A stretch of 64,000 bases of DNA, taken from JAWKTV01 sp041398905 (GTDB taxonomy: Bacteria > Planctomycetota > Planctomycetia > Planctomycetales > Planctomycetaceae). The stretch covers positions 73,235-137,234 of the forward strand of contig JAWKTV010000015.1 in the NCBI GenBank assembly GCA_041398905.1. The letters are read 5' to 3'. The notes under the pieces were generated by a model, which saw only the letters and a list, made by a program, of their open reading frames with translations, was not told where the DNA came from and did no database searches. How positions within the stretch are numbered: the first letter of the stretch is position 1; the number at the start of each line of letters is the position of its first letter. The translations under genes were made by a program, and so were the position numbers. Of the stretch, positions 22,016 through 33,166 are shown in pieces.

Positions 22016-23050
22016 ATGCGAAGCATCATTTCCATCCTGATCGTGATGTGTCTCGCTTCCCCGGTCGTGTCGCAAGAGCGTCGCGATTCCGAGCGAGACC
22101 GCGAGGTCGACAGCGCCATCGCCCGCGCCCTCGAATTCCTGTCCAAGGAGCAGCAGCCCAGCGGAGCCTGGGTGATCGATTCGATCGGCGATTCCACCGC
22201 CGCGACGTCGCTCGCCGTCATGTCCTTCCTTGCGGCGGGACACATGCCCGGAGAGGGCCCATATGGCGAGCAGATTGAGAAAGGGATCCGCTGGGTTTGT
22301 GCCCACCAGGAGCGGAACGGCATGCTGGTGGCGCGCCGCAGTCATGGGCCGATGTACAGCCACGGAATCAGCACGCTCATGCTGGCCGAAGTCATCGGCA
22401 TGGTCGATGAAGCCGACGCGCCGACCGTCCGCCGTGCGCTCGAGGCCGGCATCCGGCTGATCCTCGAATCGCAGGCCGTCTCGAAGGACGGACGCCATAC
22501 CGGCGGCTGGCGCTATCAAGGCGACAGCCGCGACAGCGACCTCTCCGTCACCGGCTGGCAGGTCATGGCTCTCAGGGCCGCCAAGGATGTCGGCTGCGAC
22601 GTTCCCAAAGAGGCCATCGACAGAGCGATTGATTACGTCAAGCTCTGCAGCGCCCGCGACAATCGCGGCTTCGGCTACCAGCCCGGCAATGGCCAAACCC
22701 CCACCCTCACCGGCACCGGCATCACCTGCCTCGAAGTCTGCGGAGACCATCACACCGCCGAAGCCCTCGGAGGTGCCCAGTACCTGCTCGACGACCGGCT
22801 CGACTATCAGGACAACTACTTCTACTACGGCATCTACTACACCGGCGTCGGCATGCACAAAATGGGGGGCGAGTACGCCGACGCCTATCGCGAACACCTG
22901 ATCGACATCCTCATCCCGATCCAGGAGGCCGAAGGCAGTTGGCAGGCGGTCCACGGGTCGGAGCGCTCACATGGCCGGGTCTACGCAACCACCATGGCCG
23001 TCCTCGCCCTCGCCGTCGAGTACCGCTATCTCCCCATTTACCAGCGGTAA
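22016..23050 (+). CDS. Secreted prenyltransferase/squalene-oxidase-fold repeat protein
   Basis: Protein of 344 residues with a signal peptide (MRSIISILIVMCLASPVVSQ). The body is an alpha/alpha toroid of the prenyltransferase/squalene cyclase repeat type: ALEFLSKEQQPSGAW, GIRWVCAHQERNG, GGWRYQGDSRDSDLSVTGW and AYREHLIDILIPIQEAEGSW. The cyclase catalytic DxDD motif is not evident, so a binding or structural role is more likely than terpene cyclisation. The start at 22016 is chosen because it begins the signal peptide; an upstream in-frame ATG at 21917 adds a polar leader. It commonly neighbours DUF4175-like genes in planctomycetes, which suggests a shared envelope function. Confidence 0.83.
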   Translation: MRSIISILIVMCLASPVVSQERRDSERDREVDSAIARALEFLSKEQQPSGAWVIDSIGDSTAATSLAVMSFLAAGHMPGEGPYGEQIEKGIRWVCAHQERNGMLVARRSHGPMYSHGISTLMLAEVIGMVDEADAPTVRRALEAGIRLILESQAVSKDGRHTGGWRYQGDSRDSDLSVTGWQVMALRAAKDVGCDVPKEAIDRAIDYVKLCSARDNRGFGYQPGNGQTPTLTGTGITCLEVCGDHHTAEALGGAQYLLDDRLDYQDNYFYYGIYYTGVGMHKMGGEYADAYREHLIDILIPIQEAEGSWQAVHGSERSHGRVYATTMAVLALAVEYRYLPIYQR

Positions 23051-23184
23051 CCCGGCGGCAGCAGCCGCGCCCCACGACCCCGTCCGCTCGATCGACCCGC
23101 TTGCGGCAAAATACCCTCGATCCGCCGCCATTCTGCCGTTTGCGGATGCATCTCGCCGCATTGATCTGATAGCATCGGTGGGCG

Positions 23185-26152
23185 ATGATTCGTTGTCCCG
23201 CCCCCGCACTCGCCCGGTCATCACCGATGCGCTCACTCGCGTCTGTCTGCCTGCTGCTCCTGGCTGGTCCCGGCTTCGCCGCGGAAGATTCGCGACCGCT
23301 GCCTGCCGAGCAGATCGAATTCTTCGAGGCGAAGATTCGGCCCGTCCTGATCGCGCATTGCTACCAGTGCCATTCCGCGGAGGGGGACGGCATTAAAGGG
23401 GGGCTGCGGCTGGATTTCGCAGATGGGTGGAGAGTCGGCGGCGATTCCGGTCCCGCCGTCCTGCCCGGCAAGCCCGAGGAAAGTCTCCTGCTCGAAGCCA
23501 TCAAGTACGAAGGCTACGAGATGCCCCCCGCTGGCCAACTGCCGGCGCATGTGATTCAGGACTTCGAGACCTGGGTCAAAATGGGAGCCCCCGATCCCCG
23601 GTCGGAAGCTCCGGGAGATGATTTGGGACCGCGGGTCGTCGATATCGAAGCCGGTCGTCAATTCTGGTCCTTCCGCCCGCTCGCGCAAGTTGATGTGCCG
23701 GCGGTCGACAACCACGACTGGCCTCGGACCGACATCGACCGCTTCGTCCTCGCGGCAGCAGGCGGCGGGCCTGACGCCTGCTGAGGACGTCGCTCCCGAT
23801 CGACTGCTCCGCAGACTGCACTACGATCTCATCGGCCCCCCCAACTGCCGAACAGTTGGTCGCTTTCCAGCAGGACTATCACGCCGACGCTGAAGCCGCC
23901 ATCACCTCAACGGTCGACCGGCTGATGAGTTCGCCTGAGTTCGGCGAACACTGGGGGCGTCACTGGCTCGATGTCGCCCGCTACGCGGACTCCAATGGCG
24001 GCGATTTCAACGCCACCTTCCACGACGCCTGGCGGTACCGAGATTACGTCATCGCCGCCTTCAACAGCGACAAGCCGTTCGACCAGTTCATTCGCGAACA
24101 GCTTGCCGGCGACATGTTGCCCGCCGACTCCGACGCCCAGCGGACCGAGCAGCTCGTGGCGACGGGCTTCCTCATGCTCGGCCCGAAGATGCTCAGCGAG
24201 CGGGACAAAGAGAAGCTCCGCATGGACGTCATCGACGAGCAGATCAACACGCTCGGGCAGTCGCTGCTGGGACTGACGCTCGGCTGCGCCCGCTGCCACG
24301 ATCACAAGTTCGACCCCATCCCCACCCGCGACTACTACGCGCTGGCCGGCATCTTCGGCAGCTCGGCCGTGCTCGATGGCGAAATCCAGAAGTACGTCTC
24401 GAACTGGGGCCGGCAGCCATTGCCGATCGACCCCCAGCACGCCGCCGACCTTGCCGCCCACAAGGAGCGCGTTGACGATCACAAGCGGCAACTCGCCGCA
24501 GCGAAAAAGCTGCTCGAACGCGCCGAGAAGGAACTGTCAGCACCGACGATGCTCGGTATCGTCGTTGACGACGCCGACGCCGAGAAAGTCGGCGACTGGA
24601 AGCCCTCGACCCATGTCGACCGCTTCGTCGGAGTCGGCTATGTGCACGACGACAAGCAGGGCAAAGGCGATAAGTCGATCACCTATCGCCCCCAGCTCCC
24701 GCGGGCGGGTGAGTACGAAGTGCGGTTCAGCTTCGCGTCCAGTTCGGGTCGCGACAGCAAGGTGCCGGTTCACGTGCATCACGCCGCCGGCGAGACGCTC
24801 GTGCATGTCGATCAGCAGCCGCTGCCGCCGATCAACGATCTGTTCGTCTCGTTGGGACGATTCGCCTTCGAGGCTGGTGCAGCCGGCTTCGTGACCGTGT
24901 CGACCGAGGGCACCACCGAGTACGTGATCGCCGACGCGATGCAGTTCATCCCCGTCGAGCAACTGGCGGCCGGCGGCGAGCGCGTCGCCGACGCGGACTC
25001 GCAGGCCAAAGTGGATGAACTGAAGGCGCGCCGTCAGGAACTGGAAGAGGGCGGCAAGCAATTGGAAAAGGACGCCCCGCCCCCGCCCCCAGGCATTGGC
25101 GATCCGCGAGGCGAAGGACATCGCCCGCCGGTGTTTTCTCTGCATTCGTGGCGAGCACGACCGTCACGGCGATCTACATTGCCCGCGCGGCTTCCTGCAA
25201 GGTGGCAATGTTCGACGAGCCCCCCAACTATCCCCGCCGACGCCAGCGGACGGCTGGAACTCTGCCGAATGGGTCGCCAGCCCACGGCATCCACTGACCG
25301 CCGCGTGTCTACGTCAACCAGGTGTGGGCCCACCTCCTGGGGAATGGCATCACGTCCGTACCGTCGACAACTTCGGCGTCCTCGGCGACCAACCGTCCAC
25401 CAGGGCCATCGACTGGCTGGCTGCGAAATTCATCGAGACTGGCTGGTCGACCAAGCGGCTCGTCCGTGAACTGGTGCTCAGCCGGGTGTATCGGCAGTCG
25501 GTCACGCATCGTCCCGCTGCGTTCGATGTTGATCCCGAAAACCGGCTCTTGTGGCGTGCCAGCCGCCGACGGCTCTCGGCCGAGTCAATCCGCGATACGC
25601 TGCTGACCATCAGCGGCACCGTCGATCCCGCAAAGGCAGCTCACCCGTCATGAAGTTGGGCACGCTCGTGCCACCAATAACAACGATTCCGCCTACGAGG
25701 GGGCGACAGCGGTCGCCGCAGCGTCTACGTGCCGATCATTCGCAACGAGATCCCAACCATGCTCTCCGCGTTCGACTTCGCGGACCCCGACCTTCGTCAC
25801 CGGACGGCGAACCGGGACGAACGTGCCAGCGCGGGCGCTGCTGCTGCTCAACGGCGAGTTCGTTGCGGCGTGCTGCTGTCGCTGCGCGGCAAACGGCGGA
25901 GCAACTGCTCAAGCATGCATCGGGCGACGACGCGGCCGCGTCAATGGGCCTACCGCACCGTGCTGGCCTGCCGATCCTTCCTCCGCCGAACTTGATCGCG
26001 CTCTCCGCTTCATCAGGTCGCTGCCGACAGCTTGACCGAAGGAGCGAACAAGCCGAATCCTCCGCTCGCCGAAGGTGTCGTCCGCAGACCCAACCCTTGA
26101 GCGCGGCTGATCCGTGTTGATCGCCTCGACCGACTTCCGGCTGCTCGACTGA
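23185..26152 (+). CDS. PSD1/DUF1549/DUF1553 planctomycete cytochrome-like protein (badly frameshifted)
   Basis: A signal peptide (SLASVCLLLLAGPGFAAE) precedes a PSD1 domain with a haem-type CYQCH motif and a MPPAG loop. DUF1549 follows (HWGRHWLDVARYADSNGG, LGCARCHDHKFDPIPTRDY), then a Golvesin/Xly-like binding domain (AGEYEVRFSFASSSGRDS, VIADAMQFIPVEQ), then DUF1553 in pieces (DNFGVLGDQPS, RRRLSAESIRDTLL, RTGTNVPARALLLLNGEFV) to a likely end ASTDFRLLD at 26152. The frame changes near 23780, 23840, 25085, 25200 and repeatedly after 25250. Role unknown; the family is linked to polysaccharide breakdown and is usually followed by DUF1501, which is absent here. ATG 23227 is an alternative start. 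Confidence 0.75.
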
Positions 26153-26211
26153 GCTCGACGCGACAGCGAGCGCCCGACCAGCGAACCCGCCGGCACCGGC
26201 GTGCCGCCCGT

Positions 26212-27601
26212 TCAAAGCAGGTCGGCCGCGAGTTCCGCCAGCACCGACCGCTCCACTCTTCTCAAAGCGTAACGTGCGCGTACGGCGAGTTGACCCTGCA
26301 TCCGGTGAATCAGGTGGTCAGTCGTTCGGCGGGCGTCGAGGGTAAGATGATCGATCTGTCGGATGTCGCCGGTGAAGACAGTCTTTGTCCCTTCGCCAGC
26401 CCGGGTAATGATCGTCTTGATCTCATGCGGCGTCCAGGTTCTGCGCCTCGTCGACGATGAAGAACATCCGCGACAGGCTCCGCCCGCGGATGTACGCGAG
26501 CGGCGTGATCTCCAGCTTCTGCGACTCAGCAGCTCCCGTGATCTTCTCGGAACGATCCGACTCCCCCGCCTGCTGACGGATCACATTCCAGGTTGTCGAA
26601 CGGCGGCTGCATCGTGCGGGTCGAGCTTCATGGATGTCGCCCGGTAGAAAACCGAGGTCGCGATTGGACAGCGGCACCGTCGGCCGGCTGAGCAATATCT
26701 GACGGTAACGCGAACGACGCCGAGCCCCGCCGCCAGCGCCAGCAGCGTCTTGCTGACCCCGCCTTGCCCGTCAGCGTCACCAACCCGATGTCGTCGTTCA
26801 ACAGCGCCCGTCAGCGCGAACGACTGCTCGGAGGATTTCGCGGCGTGATCCGTAAACGCCCAACCTTCGACGCGATGCAGCATGTCCCCAGCGTCGTACG
26901 TCGCCAGCCTTGGAACGCGGTCCGTTCTTCAGCACAAGTTTTTCGTTCGGACGCGGCGCTCTCCAGTCCGGGCACCTCGACCGCCGGAACATCTCCCCGT
27001 TCCGCATAAAAGCGGTCGATCAGGCCGCTCGGCGGGTTCTGGATCGTGCCTTTGCCGGTGTAGAGCGTGTCGACGTTCTCCGTCTGGTCCGACCCGGTAG
27101 TCTTGCGCCCGGCGAATAGGCGCCTTCGCCTTCATCCGCAGGTTGCTGTCCTTGGTGACGAGCACGACCTCCCGGTTCGGCTGTTCGCTCCGCAGCTTCA
27201 ATGCACAGTTCAGAATCGATCGGGCGAGTCCGCCAGCGGCAGAGCCTCAGCGGCACTCCATCAGCAGGCCACCCAGCACGACTCGAATCCGTCCCAGCCC
27301 TTCGCCCAGCACCCCTTCCAGAGCCATGACATCACCGGTCAGTTCGTCGAGCCGCCGCGAGCCTCGCCGGGCGTGAAGTTCAACTCCGCGTTCCCTTTTT
27401 GAACTGGTCCGGCTCCTCAGCACCGTGATCGGCACGACGACGTCGTGCTCCTGAAAGTTCCACAGCCGAGTCATACGGGATGACATTCGTATCGAGAACG
27501 AACAGCCGGGCCGAATCCACGCGGGAGCGCCAGTCATCTGGAGCGGAGTCCCTTCCGATCTCCAGCTCCGCCGGCGGGCGTCTGTGCCCGTCCATCGCCA
27601 C
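26212..27601 (-). pseudogene. PhoH-like ATPase with N-terminal PIN domain, broken into many frames
   Basis: Joining frames on the minus strand gives a PhoH2-type protein of about 460 residues. A PIN-type start (RLFVLDTNVIPYDSAV, then VVVPITVL, LVTKDSNLRMKAKA) is followed by a PhoH ATPase (DHAAKSSEQSFALT, LLALAAGLGVV, ILLSRPTVPLSNRDLGFLPG, SLSRMFFIVDEAQN and a final RSVLAELAADLL). Family knowledge: PIN-PhoH proteins are RNA-directed ATPases/RNases. The Walker A loop is distorted and at least ten indels would be needed to restore one frame. Because every family block is still recognisable, read errors are more likely than decay. The gene is convergent to the PSD1 gene. Confidence 0.72.
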
Positions 27602-27681
27602 AAGGTATCATCGCCGCTTCCAGAAACGTCAGAGGGACCGCCTGGCGACTGTGCGATCCCTCGGAAGACTTCACGCGGATT

Positions 27682-28675
27682 TCATACTCCGCCCAAAGGC
27701 GTCACCGCACGACCGACTGAGACTCCAGTCGCAGCGACTGCCAGATCGTCGCCGCACTGGGTGCCCACCACGCAGCTGCCAGTCTGCTGCGGAGTTGCCG
27801 GCACCGGCTGCTCCACCCTGCCGAATCGTCGACCACTCTTCCGCACCGGTCGGTATCTCGAATACCGCCGTCCGGCACCAGCCCGTTGCCCGGCAACGTC
27901 GCCTGGTCGCAGGGATCAGCTCACCGGCCTCCACGATCACCGGTGTGCCGATCTCGCCGTCAGTCCCCGCCTGCCAGCTTGTCACCATCGGGGCACCCCT
28001 GCCAACCGACAATCTGCGTACCGCCGTACGTTCCCAATCATCTGCGTTTGCGGCGTAACGCACCGACTGCTGCGGCACCATCTGCGTCTGCATCTGCGAG
28101 CCTGCTGGTTCACCTGCACGGCCACGTCCCAGTACTTCGCCCGATTCTGCATCACCGTCGTCGCCACTTGCCGCGACACCGGCCTCGGCACCCGCAATCC
28201 CCGGTAGCTTCCCTCATCCACCACATTTTGGTAGGTCGTGATCGGCACCTGCTCGACATACGCCTGCCGCTGGTACTGAACCGTCGGGATTGTCTGGTAA
28301 GTGACGATCTGCGCGGCACTGCAACGTCGTCTCCGTTACCGGCTGCGGTCAGGTCTGATACATCGGCTGCATGACCGGCCCACACGGGTCGACGACGGGA
28401 GTACGCTGGATCCACGCCCAACATACCTGTCATCATCCCACCACAGGGATCACAGTGCAGTGGGCCGCAACACGGATTGAAGCCCGCCCCGTACGGACGC
28501 ATCGCGAACTGGCCTCAGACCATGCCGCAGTCATAGAGGTGGCCTCAGCCACCTGAGGACCGATCATGTAACAGCAGGCCGGAAGAGAGACGGCGGGAGG
28601 GACATCCTGACACCTCATTCTGACTGGATACGCAACCAGCAGCCGGGCACTCAACCAGCACCCCGCCGCCAGCAT
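27682..28675 (-). pseudogene. Secreted Cys-rich repeat protein of unknown function, frameshifted
   Basis: Pieces on the minus strand read as a planctomycete secreted repeat protein: MRPYGAGFNPCCGPLHCDPC near 28500, PITTYQNVVDEGSYRGLRVP and SRQVATTVMQNRAKYWDVAV near 28200, CRRRWCRSSRCVTPQTQM near 28080, and a tail TGSCVVGTQCGDDLAVAATG ending at a stop at 27682. The VP/TYQ/V-rich repeats and CGP motifs resemble the extracellular repeat proteins common in this phylum. A signal-like start near 28675 is possible but uncertain. Many indels interrupt it. No enzymatic motif is seen. Confidence 0.5.
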
Positions 28676-28934
28676 TCACCATCCTGGGTGGGCAGTTCCA
28701 AGCTGCGGGCGGTCGCCGGGCACTCGTGCCGCGGCATCACACCGTCCTCAACGGAACTTCCGCTCTCTTTCCTATCGGATTCGCAAGGTCAGTGACATCA
28801 CCCAAAGCACCCCACTTGCCGCAGTTCGCCGACACTTCGTCGTTGCCGACCGCAAGGCTGACCGCGATATCATCGCCGCCCCTCCAGCGGCCCACACTTC
28901 GCGACCAAGGACCGCGACTGCTTCCACAGCGGCT
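28676..28934. other. Unassigned gap inside the error-dense region
   Basis: About 260 bases without a convincing gene. One minus-strand frame reads DIAVSLAVGNDEVSANCGKW, but it is short and lacks a start, so it is not called. Confidence 0.35.
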
Positions 28935-29421
28935 TCACAGCCAGCTGGCCAAGGCGTGCGCGGCGCCTGCAGCGTGCAGCCAACCAACGTCCACCAAAGT
29001 TCCTTTTGGTCGCTTGCCGAATGAGAAACCGTCGACCGCTCGTCAAATCCGGATGCCCGATAGTCGTCGATGTACCCATCCGCCGCGTCCGCTCCAGCAT
29101 CGCCGCCCGCTCATCGCGATGCACCGGCTCAATCAGCCCATGAAAGCATCGCCAGCAGTGTCGGCAGGTCGGTCTCCCACAATTCCAGAGCCTGCCGGTT
29201 CGCGTAGTCGAGAATCGGATCGGCCTCGGTCCCATGCGCCACCACCACAAACGGAGCCTCAAACAGCGCCTCCGCCCACCGCGACTCATCCGCGTCCGGA
29301 ACCCCATCCAGCGACAACAGCTCCCGTCCAAGAAACTGCAGAACGAATCCAGCGCCACACGCGTGACGCCGTGCCCGCCCAGGTCCGCGAACGCCACGAT
29401 TTCGCTCGTCAACATTCCCAT
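28935..29421 (-). pseudogene. MEKHLA domain protein, frameshifted
   Basis: Joined frames give about 160 residues with a MEKHLA-domain pattern: SRWAEALFEAPFVVVAHGTE, DPILDYANRQALELWETDLP, EPVHRDERAAMLERTRR and STGRRFLIRQAT. Family knowledge: MEKHLA domains are PAS-like and occur at the end of plant HD-ZIP III factors and as short stand-alone bacterial proteins of unknown role. The frame changes near 29325, 29135 and again toward the 3' end; the stop at 28935-28937 fits the expected end. The start is uncertain, either ATG 29421 or 29437. Confidence 0.65.
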
Positions 29422-29593
29422 TCTTGATCGATGTCATCAGCTACTCCAGATCACTGTTGAACCGGGCGGTCAACCCCGCTAACGATTCCGTGCTCAGGCG
29501 GTGTTGTCACCAATGCGCTCCGTCGTTCAACGCCAACAATACCGGTGGAGAAGCCGTCATCCGATGGCGAACGATTCGACGGACGGTTTCGAC

Positions 29594-32500
29594 ATGGTAC
29601 GATTCGACCTGCGGCTGACAATCTCCAGCCTCCTCTTCCTGGCAACCAGCCCCTGCTTGCCGACGCCCCCGTCCCGGCCGATCATGCCGCGCGGGCCGCC
29701 GCCGGTCGCGAGCTGTTTCGCACGCAGGTGCGGTCGTTGCTGACGACCCACTGTCTCGATTGCCACGGCGGCAAATCCGTCAAAGGGGACTTCAATCTCG
29801 CCAACCGCGAGCTGCTGATGGACAGCGGCTTCGTCGACAAGACCGCCGACGACAGCTACCTGATCGAACTCGTCGAGCATCGCGCCGACCCGCACATGCC
29901 GTATCAGGCCGAGAAGCTCCGCGATGAGCAGATCGCGGTACTCCGTAAGTGGATCGACCTGGGCGCCGTTTACGACAAACCGCTCGCCGAAGTCGCGGAC
30001 AGCACCGGACCACCGGCGGCCATGCAGGTCACCAACGATGATCGACAATTCTGGTCGTTCCAACCCCTCCGCCAAACCGAGCCGCCCTCGCTCGAACACG
30101 ACGACTGGAGCACAACCCCCATCGATCGATTCGTCCTTGAACGATTGAGAGCCGCCGGCCTGACCCCCAACGGCATCGCCGAGCGACGGGTACTGATCCG
30201 CCGGGCCTACTTCGGCCTGCTCGGGCTCCCCCCCGCTCCGGAGGAGGTCGACGCCTTTGTGAACGACACCGACCCGCGGGCGTGGGAGCGGCTCGTCGAT
30301 CGACTGCTCGACTCCGAGCACTACGGCGAACGCTGGGCACGCCACTGGCTCGACATCGCCCGCTTCGCCGAGTCCCACGGCTACGAGCAGGACTACGATC
30401 GTCAACACGCCTACCACTACCGTGATTTTCTCATTCAGGCGCTCAACGCCGACATGCCCTTCGACCAGTTCACCCGCTGGCAACTCGCCGGGGACGAACT
30501 CGCTCCCGAACAACCACTCGCGATGATGGCCACCGGCTTCCTCGGAGCCGGTTCGTTCCCCACGCAGTTGACCGAAATGGAGTTCGAGTCGGCCCGCTAC
30601 GACGAACTCGACGACATGGTCGCCACCACCGGCGTCGCGTTCCTCGGCCTGTCGACCGGCTGCGCACGCTGTCACGATCACAAGTTCGACCCGATTCCCA
30701 CCGCCGACTACTACCGCCTCGCCTCCGTCTTCGCGACCACCATCCGCAGCGAGATCGAACTCGATCTCGATCCCGCCGCGAACGAACAACTTCGTGTCAA
30801 TCATGCCGCGGCACTCGCGAACGCGAAACAACCGGTGGATCGCGAGCAACAGGCCGCCGCCGCCCGGTTTGAAGCCTGGCTGACCGCCGACGACGAGCCA
30901 CTGAAGCTCTCCGATCTGTCATCATCTCCCTGGCGAACTCCCGCGGTCGACTCGGTCGTCTCGACCGCCGGCACGCAGTTCACGTTACAGGCCGATGGCT
31001 CATGGCTCGCCAGCGGGTCGCCGCCCGCCGCCGAGACCATCACCGTCACCGCCCGCGGTACATTCACCCGCCTGGGCGGCGTCCGACTCGAAGCACTTTC
31101 CGATCCATCGATGCCGCACGGCGGCCCCGGCCGCGCGCCCAACGGCAACTTCGCGATTGGCGACTTCAAGCTGGAGTGGCGACCCGCCAGCAACAGTCCT
31201 GACGCCACCGCGCGGGAGAACAACGCCGAGTGGCGGCTCGTGGCCCTCTCGAATCCGCGGGCGACCCACCAGCAGAACGACGGCGGGCTGTCCGTCGCCG
31301 CGTCGATCGACCAGGACCGTGTCAGTGGCTGGGCGGTCGATATGGGCGGCATCGGCAAGTCGCAGGCCGCCGCTTTCGACTGCGACGTCACGACCGACGG
31401 GCCAAGCGAGCTTCGCTGGACACTCGTGCTCGAACATCCAAACAAGCAGCATACGCTTGGTCGCTTCCGCATCAGTCTCGCGGAACGCCCCGGCGTCGAA
31501 GCCGCAGTCGACCAGTCAACAGTGCCCGCGACAGTCGTCGAGGCGGCCAAATCGCTCCGGCAGCAGGACCTGCCCGCCGCCGCCCGTGAGGCCGCCCGCA
31601 AGACGCTGCTGGACTGGTATCTGACAACCGACGAGCCGCTCGCGGCCGCCAAAGAGCAACTGCGAAAGCTGGAGGAGGCCGGCCCGAAGGTGAAGCTCAC
31701 CAAAGTGATGGTGACGAGCGAAGGCTACCCGCATATGCCCCACCACGCCGACGGCCGTGGCTTCCCGCACTTCTTTCCCGTGGTCCACCGCCTGCAGCGC
31801 GGCGATGTCCGCCAGAAGCAGGAGGTCGCCGAACCAGGCTTTCTGCAAGTGCTGCTGCGCGATGATGTGCAGCCGAACGCCTACACCGTCGAACGGGATT
31901 CCAGCTCACCGCCCCGCACCAGTCTCCGGCGAACCGCGCTGGCGAACTGGATCACCGACGTCGACCACGGAGCCGGCCCGCTCTTGGCCCGCGTGATCGT
32001 CAATCGTCTCTGGCAGCACCACTTCGGCGAAGGCCTCGTGGCCACACCGAACGACTTCGGCGTCTCGGGAAGTCCTCCCTCGCATCCCGAATTGCTGGAG
32101 TGGCTGGCGAACGACCTCGTCGAACATGGCTGGCAGCTCAAGCGGCTTCATCGACAAATCCTGATGAGCAGCGTCTATCGCCAGTCCGGCGATTTCGACG
32201 AGTCGCGCGCGACGCTCGACCGCGAGAACCGACTGCACTGGCGTCGCTCCCCCCGGCGGCTGGAAGCCGAAGCGGTCCGCGACAGCATGCTCGCCGTCAG
32301 TGGCATCCTCGATCCAAAGATGTACGGCCCAGGCACGCTCGATGCGAACATGCGCCGCCGCAGCATCTACTTCTTCATCAAGCGCAGCCAGCTCATTCCG
32401 ATGCTGATGCTGTTCGACTGGCCGGAGCATCTCGTCAGTATCGGCCAACGGTCGAGTACCACGATCGCACCGCAGGCGCTCATGTTCCTGAACAGTCCCC

Positions 32501-32751
32501 AGGGCCGCGACTGGTCGCGGGCCTTCGCCGCCCGGTTCGAGACCTTGAACGATCAGGCGTTCATCGCCGCCGCGTACCAACGCGCCCTCTCACGTCCCCC
32601 TACCGCAATGGAAGCCGAGGCGGCACTCCAGTTTCTCACCAACCAGTCCGCCGGCTACGCCGAAGAAGGACGCGATCAGGCTCAATCGGTCGCACGCATT
32701 GACTTCTGCCAGGCCCTGCTGGGGTCGAATGAGTTCCTGTACATCGAGTAA
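29594..32751 (+). CDS. PSD1/DUF1549/DUF1553 planctomycete cytochrome-like protein, second copy
   Basis: About 1,050 residues. ATG 29594 opens a signal peptide (VRFDLRLTISSLLFLATSPC) that passes into the long frame by one indel near 29655. PSD1 carries CLDCHGG, DUF1549 carries HWLDIARFAESHGYEQDYDR and GCARCHDHKFDPI, a beta-rich middle (FTRLGGVRLEALSDPSMPHG, FAIGDFKLEW) may bind sugar, and DUF1553 carries LARVIVNRLWQHHFGEGLV and RRLEAEAVRDSMLAVSG. The product is expected outside the cytoplasm and may be a c-type haem protein. Usually a DUF1501 gene follows; here it does not. Apart from the leader the frame is clean, unlike the first copy. Confidence 0.88.
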
Positions 32752-32797
32752 ACCCGCGAAGTCGCATCGAGCCACCCGCGAAAGATCGACTTGAAAC

Positions 32798-32821
32798 AAT
32801 CCGCAGCGGCCGCTGCGGATT
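32798..32821 (+). terminator. Perfect 24-base palindrome after the PSD1 gene
   Basis: AATCCGCAGCGG (32798-32809) is followed at once by its exact complement (32810-32821), then TTGTG. Placed 47 bases after the stop codon; likely an intrinsic terminator, though its U tract is weak. Confidence 0.6.
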
Positions 32822-33166
32822 TGTGAAAGCTCGATCAGTGGTACGGCGTTTGCGAATCAGGCAAGTCTCTTGCGACGCGGCGACAGGCATGCCCGGCCAT
32901 GCGGGTGGCGCGATCGGCGTTAGAGTCCACAACGAAGCGTGCAGCTTTCGCAAACGGGTCATTCCGCTCGTCAAGTAGAACCCGGCACTTCAGCAACGCA
33001 TTCTGCATCCGGCGGAATTCCAACCTGATTGATGTTGATGTTCACTCGTAGCGCTCGCAAGATGAAGGCAGCGAATGGGTCGTCCATTCTTCACGTCAGC
33101 GTTACGGACGAGGCGACGGGACATCCACGGTCGGGCTACACATCCTGCACCCGGGAGCAGATCCCC
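32822..33166. other. Intergenic region before DUF1573 gene
   Basis: About 345 bases with no recognised gene. The frame from 33029 is an upstream extension of the DUF1573 gene without family similarity. GGGAG at 33153 is the likely ribosome binding site for ATG 33167. Confidence 0.5.
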
